Positions 24,835 to 33,865 of a DNA stretch of 61,668 nt are shown here, one piece after another (position 1 is the first letter of the stretch; the number at the start of each line of letters is the position of its first letter). Source of the DNA: Streptomyces galbus (GTDB taxonomy: Bacteria > Actinomycetota > Actinomycetes > Streptomycetales > Streptomycetaceae); contig NZ_SZPR01000022.1 in assembly GCF_005280195.1 (NCBI RefSeq), positions 1-61,668 on the forward strand, given 5' to 3'. The translations under genes were made by a program, and so were the position numbers. Under the pieces are notes generated by a model that worked only from the letters and a program-made list of their open reading frames with translations, did no database searches and was not told the DNA's origin.

Positions 24835-25011
24835 ATGCTCGCCACCGCGGCCGCCGACGAGGTGGTCCGCTACCTCGGCTTGCAGGACTGTGCCGCACTG
24901 CCGGCCGGGATGCTCACCGCGTGGGCATGGAAGCCCACGGAGGGCTTCGGCGGCCTGCTCACCTCGGCAAGCGGCGTCACTGTCAGTGCAGCGTGCCACC
25001 ATCCGCCATGA
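24835..25011 (+). CDS. Short ORF, probably the C-terminal remnant of a gene
   Basis: 58 residues (MLATAAADEVVRYLGLQDCA and on to SAACHHPP). Its TGA overlaps the ATG of the SUKH gene (ATGA), the spacing of a former operon partner. No ribosome site precedes it, and coding character extends upstream of the ATG to a stop at 24775. It is most likely a truncated gene. Confidence 0.35.
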   Translation: MLATAAADEVVRYLGLQDCAALPAGMLTAWAWKPTEGFGGLLTSASGVTVSAACHHPP

Positions 25012-26893
25012 GTGACGAGTTGAACTGGCTTGACTTCCTTGGGCGTTGGCAGGATGAATGGGTTCCGCGGCCCGATGAGGAGGTGAACGCAGCACAATCC
25101 TCCATGCCTCTCGGAGGGCCCGGGGCGGACGAGGCGGCGATCGCCGCGGCGGAGGAACGGCCCGGGCGCCGGCTGCCGCCCTCGTACCGCACGTTCCTGG
25201 CCGTGAGCGACGGGTGGCATGTCGAGCAGACCACTGGGATCTATCAGCTCGGCGGTACCGCAGACATCGACTGGTTCGGGGACCCGTATGACATGGCCCG
25301 CTGTACGAGGAAAGCCTCGACGAGCACCCGCTCAGGGAGGAGGTCCTGCTGGCCGGGATGTGGCGACGGGCGCTGCGGCTGAAGACGGACTCCGACATGT
25401 CGCACGCCCTGCTCGATCCGGGCGACATCGGCCAGGACGGGGAGTGGGCGCTTCACGTCTACAAGGGCTGGAGCGGTGAGATGCCGGACCGCTATCCGTC
25501 GTTCCGCGCCTATATGAAAGCCATGTACAGGGGCTTCCACGCCGACCGGGCCGCGCCCCGACTTCGCCAACGCCACCACGCGGACCCAGGACGAGCGCGT
25601 CGACCGGGCCGGCCGGCTGGCTCTGCAGGGACGGCACGAGGAGGCCCTGCCTCTCCTTGAGGAGGCGTCCTCCTTCGGCCGGCCACACAGCACCGTCCTG
25701 CTGTCCCAGCTCCGGCAGTTGAACACTCCTGGCAACCCGCTGAGTCACGGCCTGCTGGCGGCCGACCCGCGCTACTTGCCCGACGTGCTCCCGGTAGAGG
25801 CAATGGCACAGGCAAACAACACCTGGCGACCGGACGGTGATGACCACTGGCTTGGGATGATGGCGGCTCGGGGAGTGGCCTGGAACACCGCCGAGGCCGT
25901 GCTGAGCGGCGTGCGGGACGGCACCTACCGCTACGCACCACCCTCCGGCCCTTGGGGCCGGGCCGTCGCCGAGGCCCGCGAGTCGGCCCGCTGAGGCGCG
26001 ACCGACGCCGCCTGGCGGACGCTGGCCGACGCACTCCCTCAGTGGGAAGCGCCTGGGCCGTCATTGATCGCCCCGCTCGGCGACCCGGTCCTCGGCCCGC
26101 TGATCACTCCGGACCTCGGACGGCAGATTCTCGCAACACCGTGGGCGGGCCACTCGGGTCGCGCCCCCGAGCCGGTGCCCGATCTCGATCCGCCCAGCCT
26201 GCAGTGGCTGACTGAGCCCGCACGGTACGGGCAGCCGCTCGACGGATACCGCTGTGTCTGGGTCGAAGGCGTCGACCCGGTCCGTCTACCCGCTTTGATC
26301 GGTGAAGAGGACGCCCAGCTGAGCCCGCTCGTGGACCTGTTTGGAGTGCGCTGGCGGGCGCCCCGATCCGGCGGGCCGCAGGACACCGAGCCCTGGGAGG
26401 ACAGGGCGGTGGTCGCAGTGGGCGGCAGCTCACAGGGTGGGCTTTCGCTTTCGACGGCCACTCCCAGCGCCGGATGAGCCAGATGTTCCAGCCTCCAGTG
26501 GCGGCCGCGTCCTCCTGTGGCCGTGCGGTTGTGGTGTGGCGGGACCCGAAGACCTTCTCCGCGGAGGGACACCCGGCCGCGTTTCACCTCTCCGTTGCAG
26601 AACGGGGCGAAGAGCTGTACGCGTTCACCGTACGGGGGACGCACGTCGAGCGCTCCGGCGCGATACCCGAGGCTTTGGACCCTGCTCGCCTCAGCGACCC
26701 GGACGACACCGAACTGGTCCGTGAGCAACGGATGCTGGCGGCCCTGCACACAGAACTTGGTCTTTCACTGCCCCGCTTCGCGCTGACCCAGGGAAGGCTC
26801 TGCACGTTCACCACCCGGTCCTGGACGAGGGCGCCGGGCGCGGGGGAGGGGTACGCCTACATCACTCTCAGCCGCATACGCCCGCATCTATGA
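25008..26893 (+). pseudogene. SUKH (SMI1/KNR4)-family gene with multiple lesions
   Basis: Starts MSDELNWLDFLGRWQDEWVP; RPGRRLPPSYRTFLAVSDGW is the SUKH signature. A frameshift near 25296 moves to LYEESLDEHPLREEVLLAG; a second near 25555 moves to FANATTRTQDERVDRAGRLA. An in-frame TGA at 25992-25994 interrupts RESAR-stop-GATDAAWRTLADALP. A third shift near 26430 leads to the last part, FHLSVAERGEELYAFTVRGT and RFALTQGRLCTFTTRSWTR. The intact protein would have about 620 residues. SUKH proteins are often immunity factors in polymorphic-toxin systems; in streptomycetes some are long like this one. The gene is clearly dead. Confidence 0.8.
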
Positions 26894-27027
26894 CCCCAAG
26901 CCCCCCAACAGGGTGACCGACCCGCCCAGTACCTCGCCAGCCCGGCGTGCATCCTGCGTCTGTACACCATCGCAACTGGGCCGGATGCCGGGTCGAGGGA
27001 AGGGCGGCGTGTTCACCCCAGACGCCA

Positions 27028-27065
27028 ACGCCCGGGCTGGGGGGCCGGGCCCCCAGCCCGGGCGT
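27028..27065. terminator. Strong GC hairpin (16-bp perfect stem)
   Basis: ACGCCCGGGCTGGGGG, loop GCCGGG, then the exact reverse complement. No T-tract, which is common for Streptomyces terminators. It stands between the decayed SUKH gene and the iteron region and could insulate the origin from readthrough. The remaining bases of 26,894-27,192 show nothing else. Confidence 0.6.
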
Positions 27066-27192
27066 CCAGGTGCCTCTGTGCGCACCTCGACTGGACCAAC
27101 CTGGTCATCATCGGTGCCTCCACCAGGCCGATCAGAGCCAGCGCGAGGGACTGGTCGGCTTACCGGCTCTTGCGAATGCGGCTTGTCCGAAG

Positions 27193-27724
27193 TTCGGTCG
27201 CTCCGGTCGCTTGGGTCGCTTGGGTCTCTGCGGGAGGCGGGCAGCGACCGAACCGTCAGCTACCAAGCAGGGCTTCAGTCGCTCCAAAGATGTGCCTGTA
27301 AATGTGCAGGTCAGCAAGGGTTCATGGATTCCGCAGCGACTGAAGCGACTCAGGTTCGCTATATACCTGCCTCTCCAGGCTCTGTACGTGTGCGTTACAA
27401 ACAGCAAGCTTCAGTCGCTTCAGTCGCTGATCTGCGTCTCGCGAGCTTGTAACCAGCCACTTTCCACTACAGAGACTTCAGCGACCGAACTCCTCCTTGG
27501 TCGCTGCTGGTCCTTTCGGTCGCTGGCAGCCTCCCGATACCGGTCCCGTCATCGACACGGCAGCACTGATGTTCCGCATGTGCTGCACGACCACCCCGGC
27601 CTCATTCGCTAGTCTGTGTCCGTCATTGAGTCGCTTCGGTCGCTGGGAGGAGAACGAGATGCCCTCTGACCTGCATGTTTCTCCCAGCGACTCAGCCGAG
27701 CCCGGCCAGGACCTCTCCGTCGCT
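27193..27724. other. Candidate replication origin with 9-bp iterons
   Basis: At least 15 copies of a 9-mer TTC(A/G)GTCGC or close variants, in both orientations. Four are head-to-tail at 27194-27229. Others are single at 27243-27252, 27274-27283, 27480-27489 and 27515-27524. Tandem pairs occur at 27335-27352 (reverse), 27410-27427 and 27626-27643. A relatively A+T-rich segment (about 27345-27480, with TATATA and TTACAA) lies in the middle. The array extends into the prim-pol start region (27686-27694, 27718-27724). Iterons next to replication genes define many plasmid origins. An early part of the array also overlaps the prim-pol promoter, so autoregulation is likely. Confidence 0.75.
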
Positions 27725-28771
27725 GCCTCCTGGGTCACTGCGCAATGGTGTGCCCGCCGCGGCTGGCCGGTGCATCCCCTTGCTCCAGGCCGCAAGATCC
27801 CCGCCGCGAACTGCAGCCGCTGCCGAGAGCACCCGCACCCGCCAGCCGACTGCGCCTGCCTGAAGGCAGGACGCTGGTGTCACAGCTTCCACGCGGCCAC
27901 CCTCAGCCAGGCCCGCATCAACCAGTGGTGGGGGCAGAACCCCGAGTTCGGGATCGGCGTCTCCTGCGGTCCGGCCGGCCTGGTCGTCGTCGACATCGAC
28001 GCCCACCCCGCTCAGCCGCCGGCCAGGGACCGGATCCTGCCCGGTATCCCCATCAGCGATCAGGTCGACCTGACCGGTCTCGCCAACGGGTTCCACACCC
28101 TGGCGGTCCTCGCCGCGCTGCGCGGCCAGCTCAGCCCAGCCGAAGACAGCACCACGCTGAGAGTGCGCACCCCCTCTGGGGGCCTTCACGTCTGGTACCG
28201 GGCCCCACGGGCCCGGCGCTGGCTGTCCTCCGTAGGGTCCAGCCCCGGCCGGGCCCTGGCCTGGCAGGTCGACATCCGCGCCCAGGGCAGCTACATCATC
28301 GCTCCCGGCACCACGACCCAGCACGGCACCTACACACCGCTGGGGGAGTGCCGCGAGCCAGCACCACTGCCGGAATGGCTGGCCCAGGAACTCGACCGTA
28401 CCGGACACCTGCCCGCACCCACCGTCCCCGCCCCCAGGCCCGTACCCGCGCGCGCCCAGCAGGCCGTCTACGCGGCCGGCGGCGGCCGCGGCCACACCGA
28501 GCGCACCCTCGCCGCGGTCCTGGGCCCTGTCGAGGCCTGCGGTCAGGTCGCCGAAGGCGCAAGCTTTTCCGACATCCTCAACCGCGCCGCCTACACCCTC
28601 GGCGGCCTGGCCGCTGCTGGCCGCCTGCCCCGCGAGGAAGCCGAGCAGGCCCTGCGAGACACAGCCCAGGCCGCTCGCCCGGGCCAGGAGCAGCGCATCG
28701 AACAGATCATCCGCAGCGGCCTCGAGGCAGGACTGAAGAAGCCGCTCCACACCACGGGGAGGCGCCCATGA
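27659..28771 (+). CDS. Bifunctional DNA primase/polymerase (prim-pol)
   Basis: 370 residues from the ATG at 27659, preceded by GGGAGGAGAACGAG; a longer frame runs back through the iterons but is not coding. AEP prim-pol signatures: WCARRGWPVHPLAPGRKIP, the metal-binding VVVDIDAHP (Asp112 and Asp114), and the TPSGGLHVWY motif with His177. Four cysteines at residues 52-67 may bind zinc. The C-terminal 120 residues are helical. It would make primers, or extend them, at the adjoining origin. The next gene starts in its stop codon (ATGA), so primase and helicase are made together. Confidence 0.85.
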   Translation: MPSDLHVSPSDSAEPGQDLSVAASWVTAQWCARRGWPVHPLAPGRKIPAANCSRCREHPHPPADCACLKAGRWCHSFHAATLSQARINQWWGQNPEFGIGVSCGPAGLVVVDIDAHPAQPPARDRILPGIPISDQVDLTGLANGFHTLAVLAALRGQLSPAEDSTTLRVRTPSGGLHVWYRAPRARRWLSSVGSSPGRALAWQVDIRAQGSYIIAPGTTTQHGTYTPLGECREPAPLPEWLAQELDRTGHLPAPTVPAPRPVPARAQQAVYAAGGGRGHTERTLAAVLGPVEACGQVAEGASFSDILNRAAYTLGGLAAAGRLPREEAEQALRDTAQAARPGQEQRIEQIIRSGLEAGLKKPLHTTGRRP

Positions 28772-30303
28772 CCTCCCCCGGCCACGAGACGCTTTTCGAG
28801 TTCAACGCTGAAGCCGTCGCCGCCCAGATCCGCAGCCAGGCCGCCGCCGTCCCCCTGCCCGCCCAGAGCGCCGCCGAACGGCCCTCCCCCGACCGGCCCG
28901 CCGGCGAGGCGACCGCCAACGGACTGCTGCCGGACACCCTCACCGACCGCGGCAACGCCAAGCTCTTCATCCAGCTCTACAACAACGACTACCGCTACGT
29001 GCCCAAGATCGGCTGGTACCGGTGGGACGGCACCCGCTGGCAGATGGACGAAGAAGACTCCGTGCTGTGGGCCGCCGGCGACCTCGCCGAACACATCGCC
29101 TCCCACGACCCCCGCGGCCTGTTCACCACCACCGCCCTGCACAAGCACCGCACCCGCGCCATGTCGACCACCGGCATGAACGCCATGCTCTCCCAGGCCA
29201 AATCCGCCCCCGGCATGGTCCTCAACGCCGACCGCCTCGACGCCGACCCCTACGCCCTGTGCACCCCCGCAGGCGTCGTCGACCTGCGCACCGGGCTGCT
29301 GACGGCACCCGACCCCAACAAGGACTTCCACTCCCGCTCCACCACCGTCGGCCCCCGGCCCGCCCCCATCCCGCGCTGGACCCGCTTCCTCGACGACACC
29401 TTCGGCGACGACGCCGAAGGCCGCGAAATGATCGACTACCTGCACCTGCTGCTCGGCTACTCGATCACCGGCGACGTCGGCGCCCAGATCCTCCCCTTCC
29501 TCTGGGGAACGGGCAAAAACGGCAAGTCCGTCCTGCTGGACGTCATGATGAAGCTCCTCGGCGACTACGCCGACGCCGCCCCACCCGGCTTCCTCATGGC
29601 CAAGCCCTTCGAAGGCCACCCCACCGACCTTGCCGAACTCCACGGCCGGCGCATCTACGTCTGCTCCGAAATCCGCCCCGACGACAAGTTCGACGAAGCC
29701 CGCGTCAAACACCTCACCGGCGGCGACCGCATCAAAGCCCGCCGCATGCGCCAGGACCCCTTCAGCTTCGAACCCACCCACAAACTCTGGCTGCTGGGCA
29801 ACCACAAACCCGAAGTCGGCACCGGCGGCTTCGCGTTCTGGCGCCGCATGCGCCTGATCCCCTTCGAACGCGTCGTCCCCGACGACCGCAAGATCGACAA
29901 CCTGGCCGACCTCCTCGTCATGGAAGAAGGCCCCGGCATCCTCGCCTGGCTCATCGACGGCGCCCGCCGCTACCTCGCCAGCGACCGCGACCTCACCGGC
30001 CCTGGACGCGTACGCATCGCCACCACTGCCTACGCAGAGACCGAAGACCACACCGGCCGCTTCTACGACGAATGCTGCCGCCTGGCCCCCGACCTGCGCG
30101 CCGAGCAGACCACGCTCTACGCCGCCTACAGGGCCTGGTGCAACAATGAAGCCGCACCTGTCATGTCCTCACGCGCGTTCGCCGCCCGTACCCGGGAACT
30201 CGTCGGGCTGGCCTCGCCCAAGGAAATGATCCTGTCCAACAGCCGCAAGTACTACCCGGGCATCGGACTGCTCACCGACGAGGAAAGGGACCCGCAGGCA
30301 TGA
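28768..30303 (+). CDS. SF3 helicase of the phage/plasmid primase P4 family
   Basis: 511 residues. The ATG at 28768 overlaps the prim-pol stop; frame upstream of it is prim-pol shadow. A D5_N-type domain (about 100-230) precedes the SF3 ATPase: Walker A GTGKNGKS (247-254), Walker B region GRRIYVCSEIRPDDKFDE, motif C/sensor THKLWLLGNHKPEV, and the Arg-containing FWRRMRLIPFERVV. A winged-helix-like C-terminal domain (YAAYRAWCNNEA..MSSRAFA) completes the fold. It forms a hexameric origin-opening helicase. With the prim-pol and iterons it gives a self-contained replication unit. Confidence 0.9.
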   Translation: MTSPGHETLFEFNAEAVAAQIRSQAAAVPLPAQSAAERPSPDRPAGEATANGLLPDTLTDRGNAKLFIQLYNNDYRYVPKIGWYRWDGTRWQMDEEDSVLWAAGDLAEHIASHDPRGLFTTTALHKHRTRAMSTTGMNAMLSQAKSAPGMVLNADRLDADPYALCTPAGVVDLRTGLLTAPDPNKDFHSRSTTVGPRPAPIPRWTRFLDDTFGDDAEGREMIDYLHLLLGYSITGDVGAQILPFLWGTGKNGKSVLLDVMMKLLGDYADAAPPGFLMAKPFEGHPTDLAELHGRRIYVCSEIRPDDKFDEARVKHLTGGDRIKARRMRQDPFSFEPTHKLWLLGNHKPEVGTGGFAFWRRMRLIPFERVVPDDRKIDNLADLLVMEEGPGILAWLIDGARRYLASDRDLTGPGRVRIATTAYAETEDHTGRFYDECCRLAPDLRAEQTTLYAAYRAWCNNEAAPVMSSRAFAARTRELVGLASPKEMILSNSRKYYPGIGLLTDEERDPQA

Positions 30304-30701
30304 GTTCCCTCATCAGTGCGGACGAGATCAGCCACGAGGCCGAACTCGTGTGGCTGGAAGACATCGACCAGCTCGACTACGTCCGCCAGAGCCTGGACCG
30401 CCTGCCCACCCGCAAAGGCAAGCCCCCCTACCACCGCCCCGGCCGCATGGTCGGCTACGCCATCCTCGACGCCGACGCCAAAGCCTCCCGCGCCTCGGGC
30501 ACCTTCCGCCGACGCGTCTTCTGGCTCCAGCCCCACGACCGCGACAGCGACCCCGACGGCCTCTACGCCAAGAGCGCACCCGCCGAAGCCGTCGACCCCC
30601 GCACCCTCCAGCCCCGCGTCAAGGGCTACAAAACCGAACGCTCCGAAGGCGGACCCCCCTCAACCGCCATGCAGGAACTCGGCATAACCCTCCCCCTCTG
30701 A
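30300..30701 (+). CDS. Third gene of the replication operon, unknown
   Basis: 133 residues. The ATG overlaps the helicase stop (ATGA). The N-terminal half is charged (EAELVWLEDIDQLDYVRQSL), then a basic beta-type stretch RMVGYAILDADAKASRASGT-FRRRVFWLQ, and a disordered tail. No family recognised. Strict coupling to the helicase suggests a part in replication or its control. Confidence 0.65.
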   Translation: MSSLISADEISHEAELVWLEDIDQLDYVRQSLDRLPTRKGKPPYHRPGRMVGYAILDADAKASRASGTFRRRVFWLQPHDRDSDPDGLYAKSAPAEAVDPRTLQPRVKGYKTERSEGGPPSTAMQELGITLPL

Positions 30702-30773
30702 CCCGGCACCGACCTGCAGCTCGCCTACGCCGAGCCTTTGCGGTGGTGACGGCCAGCAGGTAAGGGGCGCGCT

Positions 30774-31196
30774 GTGTCTGAGCGCACCATCCAGTTATGC
30801 ATGGACGGCGCGAGAGGCAGCAACGGCCACCACGCCGACGAATGGGACTCGCCCGCGACGCCGACCGCGAGCTGCAGGTCGGACCATGGCGGTACGGACA
30901 AGGACGCGATGATGGGAATCGCCGTTTCGGCGAGGGCCAACACACTCGTGCGCTTCGCCTGTACCGTCACAACTGTTGCTCTCTCGCGGTCGCACTGCGG
31001 CCTGCCATCGCCCATGCTGCCCCGGCCCGCGCCCTACACCGCGATCGCGGTCAGCCAGAGCATCGCCCTACTCGTGCACGAGACCGTGAACCTACAACCC
31101 CCGTGGCTACGCACCCGGCCCGGCGTGATGCATCTGCGGATCACCGGCGACCAGATCGAGATTGCGCTCCGGGACTCCGTGCCAGAGCTGCCGTAA
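30774..31196 (+). CDS. Possible degenerate HATPase-like protein
   Basis: 140 residues from a GTG. The C-terminal third (AVSQSIALLVHETVNLQPPW, then GVMHLRITGDQIEIALRDSV-PELP) follows the layout of RsbW-type ATP-binding proteins (SELVTNA..H, LRL..D.L.I.V.D.SP.LP), but the Asn of the N-box is displaced and there is no G-rich lid. The N-terminal half is low in coding character. It may be a decayed copy. Confidence 0.35.
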   Translation: MSERTIQLCMDGARGSNGHHADEWDSPATPTASCRSDHGGTDKDAMMGIAVSARANTLVRFACTVTTVALSRSHCGLPSPMLPRPAPYTAIAVSQSIALLVHETVNLQPPWLRTRPGVMHLRITGDQIEIALRDSVPELP

Positions 31197-31222
31197 CCCA
31201 GGCTGGCTTGTGGCCTCATCAC

Positions 31223-31942
31223 CTATACGGCACGGGCGTGGACGCCGATGCCGCCGGAGACGAGCAGGTTGTCGCCGGTGATGTAGCCGGCTGCGTCGGA
31301 GGCGAGGAAGGCGACGGCTTCTGCAATGTCCGCGGGGGCTCCGAGGCGGCCGAGGGGAACGCCTTCACCCCAGGAGGCGATCGTGTCGGGGGAGATGCCC
31401 ATCTTGCTGTACGCAGGGGTGTTGACCACGCCTGGGCTTACCGCGTTGACCCGGATGCGGCGTGGGGCGAGTTCGATGGCCAGGGAGCGCATGAGGGGCA
31501 GCAGGGCTCCCTTGGCGGCGGTCATGGCTGCGCCGAGCCCCTCGGCGGCGCCGACGGTGAACACCACGGACGCGCCCTCGTTCAGCAGGGGGAGCGCCTT
31601 TTGCAGTGTGAAGAAGGTGCCCTTGACGTTGATGTCGAACAGGGCGTCGAAGGTGGCCTCGTCGGTGGACTCGATCGAGAGGCCGGGGCGGGGGAGGCCC
31701 GCGTTGAGGTGGAGCAGGTCGATGGAGCCCAGGTGTTCGCGCGCCTGGTCCAGGGCCTGGTCGATGTCGGTCAGGGAGCCGATGTTGGCCTCGACGGGGA
31801 GGACGTCTGCGGGAAGGCCGGCGCTGTCCAGATCGCCGAGGCCGGTGACCATGACGCGATAGCCGCGCGAGTGGAGCAGTTCTGCGGTGGCCTTGCCGAT
31901 CCCGCTGGTTCCGCCGGTGATGAGTGCTGTCTTTGTTCCCAC
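31223..31942 (-). CDS. Short-chain dehydrogenase/reductase family protein
   Basis: 239 residues from the GTG at 31942, which has AAGGAG seven nt upstream. Rossmann signatures: TGGTSGIG (cofactor loop), LNAGLP (NAG motif) and RIRVNAVSPGVVNTP. The catalytic region reads VVFTVGAAEGLGAAMTAAKG: Lys is present but the Tyr four residues before it is Met and the usual Ser is missing. Either it is a non-classical SDR or it has no reductase activity. Divergent from a TetR gene, which probably regulates it. Confidence 0.85.
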   Translation of the reverse strand: MGTKTALITGGTSGIGKATAELLHSRGYRVMVTGLGDLDSAGLPADVLPVEANIGSLTDIDQALDQAREHLGSIDLLHLNAGLPRPGLSIESTDEATFDALFDINVKGTFFTLQKALPLLNEGASVVFTVGAAEGLGAAMTAAKGALLPLMRSLAIELAPRRIRVNAVSPGVVNTPAYSKMGISPDTIASWGEGVPLGRLGAPADIAEAVAFLASDAAGYITGDNLLVSGGIGVHARAV

Positions 31943-32067
31943 GCTGTTCTCCTTGCTGATGGGGCGGGGGCCTCCAGCTCCGTCACCGCAGGGGGAAGGG
32001 AACTGCAAGGCGCAGCGCCGTGCAGATGCCCGGCCGCTTCTGGCAGCGTACGCCCATCTGTCAGTCG

Positions 32068-32100
32068 CTGCCAAACTCCATGTGAGTGTCAGGTTGGCAG
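32068..32100. promoter_or_regulatory. Inverted repeat between SDR and TetR genes
   Basis: CTGCCAA (32068-32074) and TTGGCAG (32094-32100), a perfect 7-bp inverted repeat with 19 bp between arms, just before the TetR start. It is a candidate TetR operator. TAGACT at 32107-32112 would place the transcription start at or close to the ATG (32120). Confidence 0.45.
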
Positions 32101-32119
32101 GCCGCGCTAGACTGATGAC

Positions 32120-32725
32120 ATGGCGCAGGGAACATCAGGCAAAGAGGCGGCTACGTCCACGCTGTGGGATCGCACGCGGCAGTTGGCCGCCCAGGAGATC
32201 CTTCAGACCGCGTTGCGCCTGTTCACGCAGCAGGGGTACGACGAGACGACCATCGCGCAGATCGCCCGCGAGGCCGGCGTCTCCCAGCGCACCCTCTTCC
32301 GCTACTTCGGCACCAAAGAAGACCTCATCGGCGGCAGCGAGGAACAGTTCGTCACTCTCGTAACGGAAACCGTCCGCAACCAGCCCGCCGATGCAGGCGC
32401 CTGGGAGGTGCTGCGTGCCGCGTTCGAGGCAGCGCTCTCCCTCCACACGAGTCGCGAGGAGGCGCTGGAGCGATTCCGCCTGGTGCACGACACCGACTCG
32501 CTGCGGGCCACCTACCTTCGCAAGCGTGCGCGCTGCCAGGAGGAGCTGCTGCCGCTGCTCGAACCAAGACTGACGCCCCCGGGGACGGACAGAGGACAGG
32601 CCCGCGCAATCGTCGCGACCGCGTTCGCATGCTTCGATGCCGCCACCGCGACGTGGCTCGAGGGCAAGGGGCAGGGCGACATCCTCGACTTGTACGACCA
32701 GGGCCTGGCCGCGGTACGCGGCTAG
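32120..32725 (+). CDS. TetR-family transcriptional regulator
   Basis: 201 residues. Classic N-terminal TetR HTH: ILQTALRLFTQQGYDETTIA, then QIAREAGVSQRTLFRYFGTK-EDL, about residues 25-72. The ligand domain is helical without diagnostic residues. No ribosome site is visible, and the -10-like TAGACT seven nt before the ATG suggests a leaderless mRNA. It probably represses the divergent SDR gene. Confidence 0.9.
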   Translation: MAQGTSGKEAATSTLWDRTRQLAAQEILQTALRLFTQQGYDETTIAQIAREAGVSQRTLFRYFGTKEDLIGGSEEQFVTLVTETVRNQPADAGAWEVLRAAFEAALSLHTSREEALERFRLVHDTDSLRATYLRKRARCQEELLPLLEPRLTPPGTDRGQARAIVATAFACFDAATATWLEGKGQGDILDLYDQGLAAVRG

Positions 32726-33076
32726 AGGGCCCCTTACGTTCGCACGTCGACCCTGACCGCCGGTTGGGGCAGCACATCAAGTACCGGCCGGCGGTTTGCT
32801 GCGCTCCCACGACCGCGCCGTCCGGAACCTCGGCCCCCCGCGCTGCGCGTCTGACCGAGCGCTGCGGCGCCTAGACGTCCCCGCCAGCCTCGAGTTGAAC
32901 GGCCCACCACTTGGCCCGCCCCCAAGGCCCGCAGCACGGCGGCCCGGCCCGCGGTGAGGGGGACGCCGACGATGCCGTATCCGTCGAGCAGGGCCTGCGG
33001 CAGTTCGGCCAGCAGGGGGCGGGTGAGCTCTTGGGAGGCGGCCGTCATCCGCAGTCCCAGGAAGTCGCCGAAAAGT

Positions 33077-33232
33077 GACGGCGTCGTCGTCGGCGGGGAG
33101 CACACGGTGCCCGCGCGAGCCGTGGTGGTCGCGGCGGATGCCGTGACGGCGGCCCGGCTGCTACCCGACCTCGCCGTGCCCGCATACCGGACGGTGACGA
33201 CCTACTACCACCTCGCATCTGAGAGGCCGTGA
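33077..33232 (+). pseudogene. Fragment of a FAD-dependent amine oxidase/desaturase-like gene
   Basis: The frame DGVVVGGEHTVPARAVVVAA, then DAVTAARLLPDLAVPAYRTV-TTYYHLASERP matches the middle of flavoprotein oxidoreductases (the GV.L..G....A.AVVVA.D strand after the FAD domain). Both ends are missing. On the other strand at 32,930-33,105 the stretch MTAASQELTRPLLAELPQAL-LDGYGIV may be the end of a second lost gene. The rest of 32,726-33,298 has no recognisable gene. Confidence 0.45.
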
Positions 33233-33298
33233 CCGGCCAGCGCCCCAAAGCTCTCGCTGGCACGTTAGGGCAGCTGCGCTTCCGAAAGGCCTGGCCAG

Positions 33299-33643
33299 TC
33301 AGCCGTCTGAAGGGTCGGAGGCAGCGGTACGGGGGGTGATGGTTAAGACGCTGTCCAGGCCGAGCCGGCGGAGCACGTCGTACAGGTGTGCATCGACGCT
33401 GCTCAGAGTCAGGGTGCCGCCGAGAGACGTCAGACGCTGCCACCAGAGGATGAGTGCGGTCAGACCGGTGGAATCGAGGCAGGCCATGCGGGAGGCATCC
33501 AGGGTGAGGTGGCGGCAGCCTTCGTCGATGATGCGATCGCCTATGGCACGCAGGCTGGGCGTGGTGTCGAGGTCGACGTCCTGGGGCAGCCGGGCAGTGA
33601 CGCGGTCACCGCTACGGTTCGTAACGTCCAGCACAGCGGGCAC
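33299..33643 (-). CDS. STAS-domain anti-anti-sigma factor
   Basis: 114 residues from the GTG at 33643 (GGAG twelve nt upstream). The STAS core is clear: CRHLTLDASRMACLDSTGLT, with Ser58 in the DSTG motif as the expected phosphorylation site, then LGGTLTLSSVDAHLYDVLRR. Such proteins bind RsbW-type kinases and free a sigma factor when unphosphorylated. It follows the large PP2C gene by 222 nt on the same strand, so the phosphatase may act on it. Confidence 0.8.
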   Translation of the reverse strand: MPAVLDVTNRSGDRVTARLPQDVDLDTTPSLRAIGDRIIDEGCRHLTLDASRMACLDSTGLTALILWWQRLTSLGGTLTLSSVDAHLYDVLRRLGLDSVLTITPRTAASDPSDG

Positions 33644-33865
33644 TTCCGTCTCTCCAGCCGGAGTAGATCCCTGAGCGATGTGGTCGCTGGGCTGGGTTGT
33701 CCACGGTATGCCGTCGGCGGGAATGTTCTGTCGGCTGCAAGGGAATCGGGTCGGTTTGTGGCCCGAGTGTGACGATTCTGCGCTCTGCGGCGAAGGTCCT
33801 GGACCGCACATCGGTGTGACCTCTCACCACACCCGTTTCCGCAGTCCCAGGGGCGCTCCCGCGCG

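Noticed and set aside
15977..26893. Poor sequence quality as the sole cause of the many frameshifts
   Set aside because: Long genes elsewhere (helicase, tap, prim-pol/SF3, stressosome, lipid operon) are intact and several broken genes also lack their ends, though individual single-base lesions could still be errors.
27028..27065. Telomere-like palindrome
   Set aside because: Streptomyces telomeres have several clustered palindromes at a replicon end; this is a single hairpin within the sequence.
28591..30051. 486-codon minus-strand frame opposite prim-pol/SF3 helicase
   Set aside because: Gly/Val/Ala-rich antisense shadow of strongly supported replication genes.
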